Assembly (NCBI GenBank): GCA_025062095.1
Contig: JANXAZ010000028.1
Span: 1-42,899, forward strand
From: Geminicoccaceae bacterium
Lineage (GTDB): Bacteria; Pseudomonadota; Alphaproteobacteria; Geminicoccales; Geminicoccaceae
Length of the DNA stretch: 42,899 nt
Direction of reading: 5' to 3'
The notes under the pieces were generated by a model. It worked only from the letters and a program-made list of their open reading frames with translations. It had not been told where the DNA came from and searched no databases. Both the position numbers and the translations under genes were made by a program. This document shows positions 8,950-15,629 of the stretch, one piece after another. Within the stretch, counting starts at the first letter, position 1, and every line of letters starts with the position of its first letter.

Positions 8950-9834
8950 ATGCTGCGCAACCATCCGCCGCCTTCGGCCGATCTCGAGCGGTTGCGGGCC
9001 GTCGCGCACGCCATCCGTCGCACCTGCATCGAGCTCGCCACCGGCAAGGGCCAGGGCTATCTCGGCCAGGCGCTCGGCTTCGCCGACGTGATGGCGGCGG
9101 TCTATTTCCACGAGCTGCGGTGGGATCCGCGCGATCTCGACTGGCCCGAGCGCGACCGCTTCGTCCTCTCGACCGGGCATTACGCGATCGTGCTGTGGGC
9201 CACGCTCGCCGAAGCGGGGGCCATCCCGCGCGAGGAGCTCGCGACCTTCGCCACCGACGACAGCCGGTTGGACATGAGCACCCTCGATACCTCCCCGGGG
9301 GTCGAGGCGACGGGCGGTTCGTTGGGTCACGGGCTTCCGGTCGCGGTCGGGATGGCTCTGGGGCTCCGTCTTTCGGGATCGGACGCGCGCGTCTTTTGCG
9401 AGCTCTCGGACGGCGAGTGTCAGGAGGGCTCGACCTGGGAGGCGGCGCTGTCGGCCGCGACCTTCGGGCTCGATCGGTTGGTGGCGATCGTCGATGCCAA
9501 CGGCATCCAAGCCGACGGCGAAATCGTGGTCGCTCTCGAGCCCTTGGCCGAGAAATGGCGGGCCTTCGGCTTCGACACCCAGGAGATCGACGGCAACGAC
9601 ATGGCGGCGGTGGTCGCCGCGCTCGAGCGCGCCCGGGCCCGCGACGGTCGACCCAAGGCGATCGTCTGTCGCACCCTTCCCGGAAAAGGCGTGCCGCGGC
9701 TCGAGCGTCGCGAGAAGGCGCATTTCATCCGCGTCGAGGCGGACGAATGGGGGGCGATCCTGGCCGAACTCGAGGCCGAACGTGCCCGCGCATCGGGCAG
9801 AACCGCGCAGGAGGGCCGCGAAGGGGCGACGTAA
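8950..9834 (+). CDS. Transketolase, N-terminal (thiamine diphosphate-binding) subunit
   Basis: 294 residues equal to the PP domain of transketolase. Visible are VLSTGHYAIVLWATLAE, the GSLGHGLPVAVGMALG block, and the ThDP/Mg motif starting SDGECQEGSTWEAA and ending VDANGIQADG (GDG replaced by SDG). Split transketolases need a second subunit with the pyrimidine-binding and C-terminal domains; that subunit is encoded at 14435-15454, about 4.6 kb away, instead of directly downstream. ATG 8950 is preceded by GAGGAGAG. The sugar substrate is not evident. Split enzymes of this type act in several sugar catabolic routes as well as the pentose phosphate pathway. Confidence 0.92.
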   Translation: MLRNHPPPSADLERLRAVAHAIRRTCIELATGKGQGYLGQALGFADVMAAVYFHELRWDPRDLDWPERDRFVLSTGHYAIVLWATLAEAGAIPREELATFATDDSRLDMSTLDTSPGVEATGGSLGHGLPVAVGMALGLRLSGSDARVFCELSDGECQEGSTWEAALSAATFGLDRLVAIVDANGIQADGEIVVALEPLAEKWRAFGFDTQEIDGNDMAAVVAALERARARDGRPKAIVCRTLPGKGVPRLERREKAHFIRVEADEWGAILAELEAERARASGRTAQEGREGAT

Positions 9835-9848
9835 CAGCGGGATGTTAC
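9831..9848. repeat. Inverted repeat GTAACA-N6-TGTTAC, possible operator
   Basis: Perfect 6-bp arms with a 6-nt spacer. It overlaps the stop codon of the transketolase gene and ends 4 bp before the sigma-54 -24 element. The arm-N6-arm geometry resembles TyrR/PhhR-type operators (TGTAAA-N6-TTTACA), but the bases differ. No T-run follows, so it is not a terminator. Binding protein unknown. Confidence 0.4.
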
Positions 9849-9852
9849 CCGT

Positions 9853-9868
9853 TGGCACGCAGAATGCA
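9853..9868 (+). promoter_or_regulatory. Sigma-54 (RpoN) -24/-12 promoter of the amine dehydrogenase operon
   Basis: The 16 bases TGGCACGCAGAATGCA match the RpoN consensus TGGCAC-N5-TTGCW at every position except one (A for T just before TGC). The invariant GG and GC dinucleotides have correct spacing. Transcription would start near 9879, about 29 nt before the heavy-chain ATG, giving a short leader containing the Shine-Dalgarno. Sigma-54 promoters need an enhancer-binding ATPase; none is encoded in the window. Confidence 0.75.
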
Positions 9869-9907
9869 TAAAGTCGCGTCAGGGCGGGTCGAAGGAAGGG
9901 AGGTGCC

Positions 9908-11101
9908 ATGAGAGCGGCTGGCAACCGGATCGTGGCGACGGTCGCGGGTCTGTGGCTCGGAAGCACGGCTGCGATCGCCGCGGCGCAACAGGCCCCGGCG
10001 ATCCCCGCGCAGATGCCGCCGGCGGCGGCGCAACCGACCCAGGAGGACCATCCGACCGCGGTCCTACCCGAGCCGAGCCCGCGCTGGATCTACGTCCTGG
10101 AGCCGGTCTTCCCCTATCTCGTGGCCTCCAAGGTCTGGATCCTCGACGGCGACGATCTGTCGATCAAAGGCATGGTCAACGGCGGCTATCTACCCAATGC
10201 CGTATTGAGCCACGACAAGAGCCGGTTCTGGCTCGCCGAAACCTATTGGTCGCGCGGCTCGCGCGGGGTGCGCACCGACGTCGTGAGCGCCTGGGATACC
10301 AAGACGCTCGCCTTCGCCGGCGAAGTCGTGCTGCCGATGGGACGTTTCTTGGTCGTCCCCAAGAAACACAACGCCACGCTCACGAGCGACGGGCGCTATC
10401 TCCTCTCCTTCAACATGGACCCCGCCTTCTCCTTGAGCGTCGTCGACGTCAAGGAGATGAGGTATTTGGGCGAGCTCGACACGCAGGGGTGCTCGTTGGC
10501 GTTCCCCACCGGAAACAACAGCGTGGCCTCGATCTGCCCGGACGGCCGCTTCGTGCACCTGACCTTCGACGCCAACGGCCGGCTCTTGCGCACCGAACTC
10601 TCCGATCCCTGGTTCGATTCGCAGAACGATCCGGTGTTCGAGCACGCGGCCGTGCACCGACCGTCCAAGCGCGCTTTCTTCGTCTCCTACGAGGGCTGGG
10701 TCTATCCCGTGACCCTCGACGGCATGCCCAAAGTGGGCGAGCGTTGGAAGCTGCAGGGCCCGGGCGACGAGGAATGGCGGCCGGGCGGCTGGCAGCTCGC
10801 CGCCTTCCACGCCGCCTCCAACCGGCTTTTCGTGACCATGCACAAAGGCGGCAAATGGACCCACAAGCAGGCGGGCGACGAAGTCTGGGTTTACGACGTC
10901 GCGACGAAAAAGCGGATCCATCGTCTGCCGCTCGACCACCACAGCGCCACGATCGCGGTGAGCCAGGACGAAAAGCCGCTCCTGTTCGCGCTCACCGAGA
11001 CCGCCGTCTTGATGTCGTACGATACCACGACTTGGCAAAAGAAGGCCGAGCGCAGCGGCCTCGGTATCACGCCCTGGCTGCTTTATACCTTCGGCGAGTG
11101 A
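9908..11101 (+). CDS. mauB: TTQ amine dehydrogenase heavy (alpha) chain, MADH/AADH family
   Basis: 397 residues. A signal peptide covers about 1-26 (AGLWLGSTAAIAAA), then comes a seven-bladed propeller. Blocks such as HPTAVLPEP, YVLEPVFPYLV, GVRTDVVSAWD, THKQAGDEVWVYD and VSQDEKPLLFALTE match amine dehydrogenase heavy chains. Several of these (HPT-VL, YVL-PVF-LV, the NDPVFEHAAV-FVSYEGWVY region) look to me closer to the aromatic amine dehydrogenase chain (AauB) than to Paracoccus MauB, although SQDEKPLL is MADH-like. The heavy chain scaffolds the TTQ light chain in the periplasm. GGGAGG lies 5 nt before ATG 9908. First gene of a tightly packed five-gene operon. Substrate (methylamine versus arylalkylamine) cannot be decided by eye. 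Confidence 0.9.
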   Translation: MRAAGNRIVATVAGLWLGSTAAIAAAQQAPAIPAQMPPAAAQPTQEDHPTAVLPEPSPRWIYVLEPVFPYLVASKVWILDGDDLSIKGMVNGGYLPNAVLSHDKSRFWLAETYWSRGSRGVRTDVVSAWDTKTLAFAGEVVLPMGRFLVVPKKHNATLTSDGRYLLSFNMDPAFSLSVVDVKEMRYLGELDTQGCSLAFPTGNNSVASICPDGRFVHLTFDANGRLLRTELSDPWFDSQNDPVFEHAAVHRPSKRAFFVSYEGWVYPVTLDGMPKVGERWKLQGPGDEEWRPGGWQLAAFHAASNRLFVTMHKGGKWTHKQAGDEVWVYDVATKKRIHRLPLDHHSATIAVSQDEKPLLFALTETAVLMSYDTTTWQKKAERSGLGITPWLLYTFGE

Positions 11102-11110
11102 GGGGGCGCC

Positions 11111-11653
11111 TTGGATCTCCTTCACGCTCCCGCGCTTCATTGGGTGATCGCGCTCGTCCTCGCGGGGATCTTTCTGCCCGGCGCGTGGAGCAAGCTCAGG
11201 GCGATGGACGAAGTGATCGGCGTCGTCGCCGATTATCGGCTCCTGCCCGACCGTCTCGTCGAGCCGTTCGCGCGGGCCCTTCCCTGGGCCGAGATCGCGA
11301 CCGGCGTTTCGGTCCTGCTCCCGCCCTCGCGTCCCGCGGGTGCGGCGCTCGCGCTTGCGCTTCTGTGTCTTTTCGCGCTCGCCATGGCGATCAACCTCGC
11401 CCGCGGCCGGCGGGAGATCGACTGCGGCTGTTTCATCGGACGGCAGAAAGAGCGCATCGCCTGGTCGCTCGTGTTGCGCAACCTGCTCCTCGCCGCGGGC
11501 GCGGGCTTGCTGTTCTTCGAGCCCGAGAGCGTCGTCCCGCGGCTGCAGGACCTCGTCCCGATCGTTTTCGGCTCGATCGCGCTTCTTTCGCTTTATGCCG
11601 CCTTCAGCCGGCTCGCCGGGCTCGGGCCGCCTCGCACCGCGGCCGGGAGGTGA
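11111..11653 (+). CDS. mauE: MauE/AauE family membrane protein for amine dehydrogenase assembly
   Basis: 180 residues, about four membrane helices (near 8-25, 58-72, 78-97, 118-135 and possibly 143-165). It carries the family motif IDCGCFIG at about 103-110 between helices. MauE and MauD are required for correct disulfide formation and stability of the Cys-rich light chain; the CGC cysteines are plausible redox residues. The start is TTG 11111, 9 nt after the heavy-chain stop, with GAGGGGG upstream. An in-frame ATG further in would remove the first helix. Confidence 0.9.
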   Translation: MDLLHAPALHWVIALVLAGIFLPGAWSKLRAMDEVIGVVADYRLLPDRLVEPFARALPWAEIATGVSVLLPPSRPAGAALALALLCLFALAMAINLARGRREIDCGCFIGRQKERIAWSLVLRNLLLAAGAGLLFFEPESVVPRLQDLVPIVFGSIALLSLYAAFSRLAGLGPPRTAAGR

Positions 11654-11657
11654 GTCC

Positions 11658-12311
11658 GTGGATCCGCTCGTCGTCTCGGACGTCCTTCTGTGGCTCGTGG
11701 TGGCGGTCTTGAGCGTCACCGTGCTCGCACTCGCGCGGCAGGTGGGAGTGCTGCACGAGCGCGTGGCCCCGCTCGGGGCGATGGCCACCGCCACGGCGGT
11801 CGAGATCGGGGAGAAGGCCCCCGAGTTCGATCTCCTCGACCTCGAAGGCCGCAAGCTGCACGTGGGCGGGGTGCGCGCGGACGGCCGCAGTCAGCTGCTC
11901 CTGTTCGTCTCCCCGATCTGCCCCATGTGCAAGAAGCTCATGGGCGCGGTGCGGTCGTTCGCGCGCAGCGAGCGCAAAACGGTCGAGCTCGTGCTCATGG
12001 GCGACGGGGAGCGCGAGGCGCATCGAGCCATGGCTCGCGAGCACGGCGTGCAGGATCTGCCGTTCGCGATCTCGCCGATCGTGGGTATGCGCTTCGGGAT
12101 CGGAAAGCTGCCTTATGCCGTGCTCATCGACGCCGAAGGCGTGGTGCGCGCCAAGGGCATCGTGAACTCGCGCGAGCATCTCGAGAGCCTGCTCGTGGCT
12201 CAAGAGACCGGCTTCAGCTCGATCCAGGAGTATCTCGCGGGGACCGGGCGGGCGCGCCCGAACGGGGCCGCGGCCCGCTCTCCCGCCGCCGAAGGAGGGA
12301 CGAACCCGTGA
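11658..12311 (+). CDS. mauD: MauD/AauD thioredoxin-like protein for amine dehydrogenase maturation
   Basis: 217 residues. One N-terminal membrane anchor (VVSDVLLWLVVAVLSVTVLA) is followed by a periplasmic thioredoxin-fold domain. The redox motif is CPMC in FVSPICPMCKKLM, and the cis-Pro region reads IGKLPYAVLIDAEG. MauD is thought to act as a disulfide oxidase or isomerase for the many disulfides of the light chain. The start is GTG 11658, immediately after mauE with GGGAGG at the mauE end. Its TGA overlaps the light-chain GTG (GTGA), so translation is probably coupled. The C-terminus carries an extra Ala/Gly/Arg-rich tail. Confidence 0.92.
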   Translation: MDPLVVSDVLLWLVVAVLSVTVLALARQVGVLHERVAPLGAMATATAVEIGEKAPEFDLLDLEGRKLHVGGVRADGRSQLLLFVSPICPMCKKLMGAVRSFARSERKTVELVLMGDGEREAHRAMAREHGVQDLPFAISPIVGMRFGIGKLPYAVLIDAEGVVRAKGIVNSREHLESLLVAQETGFSSIQEYLAGTGRARPNGAAARSPAAEGGTNP

Positions 12312-12838
12312 CCATTCTCGACGCCTTCGACCGCATGATGGAGCACACCGCCCGGCGGATCGCCCAGCGCAGCTCGCGCCGGGGCATCCTCGCCCGCCTC
12401 GGCACGGTGCTCGTCGGCGGGGCCGTGCTGCCGCTCCTGCCCGTCGACAAGACCCGCGCCAAGCTCGCGCATGCGAGCGAATTCGCGAAAACGGCGCAGA
12501 CCACCGACCCCACCAAATGCAACTATTGGCGCCACTGTGCTTCCGACGGGTATCTCTGCTCGTGTTGCGGCGGTACGGTGAACGTCTGCCCGCCGGGTAC
12601 TTACGCCTCGCCCACGAGCTGGATCGGGACCTGCATCAATCCCGACGACGGTCAGGCCTATCTCATCGCCTATCAAGACTGCTGCGGCAAAGACAGCTGC
12701 GGTCTGTGCTTCTGCCTCGGCACCGAGGGCGAGATGCCGTCGTATCGGCCGGAGCTCAACAACGACATCGTGTGGTGCTTCGGCGCGCCTTCGATGGTCT
12801 ATCATTGCTCGAGCCAGGTGCTCATCGGCAGGGCGTGA
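12308..12838 (+). CDS. mauA: TTQ amine dehydrogenase light (beta) chain
   Basis: 176 residues. A twin-arginine-like export signal (SSRRGILARLGTVLVGGAV, about 22-40) precedes the compact Cys-rich catalytic domain from about residue 70. The tryptophan tryptophylquinone pair is Trp105 (in SWIGTC) and Trp156 (in NDIVWCF), 51 residues apart as in Paracoccus MADH (57/108). The catalytic Asp (MADH Asp76) is Asp124 in YQDCC. The residue matching MADH Thr122 is Ser168 in YHCSS. There are 14 cysteines, as I recall for AADH, against 12 in Paracoccus MADH; the additional ones are Cys87 and Cys131. The C-terminal half (TEGEMPSYRPE, WCFGA) is MADH-like, while CSCCGGT and CCGKDSCG are AADH-like. GGAGG precedes GTG 12308. 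Confidence 0.95.
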   Translation: MTILDAFDRMMEHTARRIAQRSSRRGILARLGTVLVGGAVLPLLPVDKTRAKLAHASEFAKTAQTTDPTKCNYWRHCASDGYLCSCCGGTVNVCPPGTYASPTSWIGTCINPDDGQAYLIAYQDCCGKDSCGLCFCLGTEGEMPSYRPELNNDIVWCFGAPSMVYHCSSQVLIGRA

Positions 12839-12843
12839 AGCCC

Positions 12844-13353
12844 GTGCGATATCTGCGCGGTAGCTTCCCGTTGCTCCCGTTCGCGCTCGCGTTGATTTCG
12901 GGGGCGGCGAGTGCGGTCGATTACGCCCCCGGCCGGCCGGTCGAGGTGCACGAGGGTGCGCGGCTCGACTACGCCTTGAAGTGCAAGGGGTGCCACGGCC
13001 TCTCCGGGCAGGGGACGCCGGGCCACGTGCCGCGCCTGGACGGCTTCGTGGGGCTGTTCACCCATCTGCCGGAGGGGCGCGAGTATCTGGTGCGCGTGCC
13101 CGGAGTCGCCCGCAGCGTTCTCGACGACGAGCGTCTGACGGCGGTGCTCAACTGGGTCCTCGCGACCTACGGACGCGACACCGTCGCACCGGGCTTCGCG
13201 CCCTACACGGTGGAAGAGGTCGCGGCCGCCCGCCGGCGTCCGCTCGAAGACCGCAAGGGCCTGCGCGAGCGCATGCTCGCGGAGCTGCGCACGCGGGGGT
13301 TGCTCGCGCCCGACGACGACGGCATCGGCGAGAGCCCCGAGCAGCGGGGATGA
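12844..13353 (+). CDS. Periplasmic monohaem cytochrome c, last gene of the amine dehydrogenase operon
   Basis: 169 residues. A signal peptide (about 1-24, ending SGAASA) precedes a single haem site CKGCH at Cys47, Cys50 and His51. The position matches the small monohaem cytochrome gene (orf-2) downstream of aauA in the Alcaligenes faecalis aromatic amine dehydrogenase cluster, as I remember it, and replaces the amicyanin gene mauC of mau clusters. It could therefore be the electron acceptor from TTQ. The only methionine in the mature protein is Met144, in a charged C-terminal helix, so the usual Met sixth ligand is not obvious; His61 and His74 are alternatives. GTG 12844 lies 5 nt after the light-chain stop; its Shine-Dalgarno is weak. 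Confidence 0.88.
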   Translation: MRYLRGSFPLLPFALALISGAASAVDYAPGRPVEVHEGARLDYALKCKGCHGLSGQGTPGHVPRLDGFVGLFTHLPEGREYLVRVPGVARSVLDDERLTAVLNWVLATYGRDTVAPGFAPYTVEEVAAARRRPLEDRKGLRERMLAELRTRGLLAPDDDGIGESPEQRG

Positions 13354-13366
13354 TCCCCTGTAGAGA

Positions 13367-14224
13367 CTAGAGGCGAGTGCGTTCGGACCGCCGGGCGAAC
13401 AGATCGGCCGTGGCGCGGGCGATGTTGCGGGCACGCTCTTCGGCCGGAAGGTGGGCATCCGCCTCCACCGGCGTCTCGACGGCGAGTGGCAAGCCTTCCG
13501 GCAGCCGGTCGAGGATCGCGTGCAACGGGACGACCCCGCGGCCGAGCGGGGCGCGCGCGTGCCGTGCTTCTCGGGGCAAGTCTTCGAGGGCGAGCGGGGC
13601 ACCGAAAGAATCGGCGAGCTGGGCGTAGAGCAAGCGCCCGCTCGGGATCGCCTCGAGATCCTCGGGTCGGCCGCCCGCGCGGTAAAAGTGGAGCAGATCG
13701 AGGATCACCCCGACGTTGGAGGCACCACAGGCTTCGACGAGAGCCAGAGCTTCGCGCCACGTGGGGACGTCGCGAAAGCGCATCGCTTCCACGCCGACGG
13801 CGAGGCCCAGGGGTGCGGCGAGCTCGGCCATGCGGGCCAAGAGTTCGACCTTGGGGCCGAACTCGGCCGACCGATCGTGCGCGGCCGGTCGATCGCCGAG
13901 GGTGAGCACGTAGCGCGCGCCCAAGGAGGCGGCGAGCTCGAAGGCCGGGCGGAGCGTGTCGATCCGGGTCGAAGGACCGAGGACGAACGCCTCGACGTCC
14001 AGCACCTCGAGGCCGGTTTCGGCGAGCGCGGCGCGCACGCGTCGCTCCGTTTCCGGACGGCCGAGGATCGGATGGTCGAGAGGCTTCTCGGTGGCGCTCG
14101 CCAGCGAAAGCCCGACCTTGCCGAAACCGGCGGCGGCCGCGGCGCGGATCAAGAGCTCCGGATCCGTGCGCTCGAGGCTGAGATCGGCGAGCGAAATCGC
14201 GGCGAGCGGAACGGCTCCGATCAC
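13367..14224 (-). CDS. Sugar-phosphate isomerase/epimerase-like TIM-barrel protein
   Basis: 285 residues of the xylose isomerase-like / AP endonuclease 2 superfamily. Likely metal ligands are Glu in VGVEAMRFRD, Asp in VGVILDLLHFY, and Glu in LAVETPVEAD near the C-terminus, with the order and spacing typical of the fold. Members isomerise or epimerise sugars, or act as dehydratases or hydrolases; the substrate cannot be told. It starts with GTG 14224 behind GAGGAG. It is convergent with the amine dehydrogenase operon (13 bp gap) and divergent from the transketolase C-terminal subunit, which suggests a sugar pathway shared with the split transketolase. Confidence 0.85.
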   Translation of the reverse strand: MIGAVPLAAISLADLSLERTDPELLIRAAAAAGFGKVGLSLASATEKPLDHPILGRPETERRVRAALAETGLEVLDVEAFVLGPSTRIDTLRPAFELAASLGARYVLTLGDRPAAHDRSAEFGPKVELLARMAELAAPLGLAVGVEAMRFRDVPTWREALALVEACGASNVGVILDLLHFYRAGGRPEDLEAIPSGRLLYAQLADSFGAPLALEDLPREARHARAPLGRGVVPLHAILDRLPEGLPLAVETPVEADAHLPAEERARNIARATADLFARRSERTRL

Positions 14225-14434
14225 GAGCCTTCTCCTCGATCGCGATCCGAGCGATCGCGTCGTGCAGAACTAACCGAGCGCGGCCTTCGCGCCCAGTCCG
14301 TCTTTACCTCTTTTCGCGCGAGGACCGGCGGGCGCCCGGCGACCTGCCGCGCCCCTTCGGATACGTCGCGGTCGACGAGGCGACGAGGACCGAGGATCCT
14401 GCTAAGAAGCGGACGAGCGCGGGGAGAGCATGCC

Positions 14435-15454
14435 GTGAGCCGAGCCGATCCGTTCGCCGCCGGGCCGCAGCCGGCTTACACCAAGGGGATGGGCGAGCTC
14501 GAGGAGATCCGGGACCGGCCGTTCGCGAAAGCACCTTTCGGGGAGGCGCTCGTCGCGGTGGCTCGGCGCGAGTCGCGGATCCTCGCCCTTAGCGCGGATC
14601 TCGCCAAATACACCGATCTCGGCCCCTTCGTGACGGCCTTTCCCGAGCGCTTCTTCAACGTCGGCATGGCCGAGCAAGCGCTTTTCGGTGTCGCCGCGGG
14701 GCTCGCCAAGACCGGCTTTCTTCCCTTCGCGACGACCTACGCGGTGTTCGCTACCCGTCGCGCCTACGACTTCATCGCGATCCAGATCGCGAAGAGCGCT
14801 CTGCCCGTGGCGATCGTGGCGGCGCTTCCCGGGCTGACCACCGGGTACGGGACCACGCACCAGGGCAACGAGGACCTCGCGCTCATGGCCGCGATCCCGG
14901 GCCTCACCGTCGTCGATCCGTGCGATGCCACCGAGATCGCGCAAGTGGTCGAGGCTTTCGCGGCCGAGCCGCGACCCCTTTATTTGCGCATCTTGCGCGG
15001 CAACGTTCCCGTCGTCCTCGATCCCGCATCCTATCGTTTCGCCTTCGGCCGGGCGCGGGTTCTGCGCGAGCCGGGCGAGATCGGGATCGTCGCGACCGGG
15101 CTCATGACCGAGCGCGCCCTCGATGCGGCGGAGGAGCTCGCGCGTCAGGGCCTCGCTGCGGGCGTGTTGCACGTTCCCTGCCTGGTGCCGTTCGACGCCC
15201 CGGCGGTCGTCGACTTCGCGCGCCGCGTCCAGGTGCTGGTTACGGCCGAGAACCATCAGGTCGAAGGCGGGCTCGGCACGCGGGTGGTAGAAGCGCTCTA
15301 TGCCGCCGGGCTTCACCGGCCCTTGCGGCGGGTGGGCATCCCGATGCGGTTCGTCGAATGCGGTACGGTGCCGACGCTTCAAGCCCGTTACGGCTTGACC
15401 GCGGGCGGGATCGTGGCCGCGGTGCGGGAGCTGTTGCGCGCCGGGACGCCCTGA
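14435..15454 (+). CDS. Transketolase, C-terminal (pyrimidine-binding) subunit
   Basis: 339 residues. The pyrimidine-binding domain has the catalytic Glu in NVGMAEQALFGVAAG, the FPFATTYAVF-like block and TTGYGTTHQGNEDLALM. The transketolase C-terminal domain follows (GIVATGLMTERALDAAEEL, VTAENHQVEGGLGTRVVE). It must pair with the N-terminal subunit at 8950-9834 for activity. Start taken at GTG 14435 with GGGGAGAG at 14421-14428; ATG 14489 is a possible alternative that would still keep the domain. Its 210-bp upstream region is shared with the divergent isomerase gene, so it has its own promoter. Confidence 0.92.
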   Translation: MSRADPFAAGPQPAYTKGMGELEEIRDRPFAKAPFGEALVAVARRESRILALSADLAKYTDLGPFVTAFPERFFNVGMAEQALFGVAAGLAKTGFLPFATTYAVFATRRAYDFIAIQIAKSALPVAIVAALPGLTTGYGTTHQGNEDLALMAAIPGLTVVDPCDATEIAQVVEAFAAEPRPLYLRILRGNVPVVLDPASYRFAFGRARVLREPGEIGIVATGLMTERALDAAEELARQGLAAGVLHVPCLVPFDAPAVVDFARRVQVLVTAENHQVEGGLGTRVVEALYAAGLHRPLRRVGIPMRFVECGTVPTLQARYGLTAGGIVAAVRELLRAGTP

Positions 15455-15629
15455 GGCCGGCCGCGGACCGCCGAAAATCCGCCAACCGAAGCCGTTCGCG
15501 GTTCACGATCGGCGTACCGATCACGCGGTACGACGATGCGATCCACGAATCGCTGTCCGGTTCGGGAAACGACCGCGAGCGCCTCGGATCGGCCTCGCGA
15601 GGACTCGCTCGACGTCGACTCGTCGAGAG

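Noticed and set aside
9831-9848. Palindrome as a terminator of the transketolase N-terminal gene
   Set aside because: Arms are only 6 bp and AT-containing, and no T-run follows on either strand.
9835-14434. Amine dehydrogenase region as a mobile element insertion
   Set aside because: No transposase, integrase, terminal repeats or target duplication seen at either edge; only the unusual separation of the transketolase halves remains, reported as a finding.
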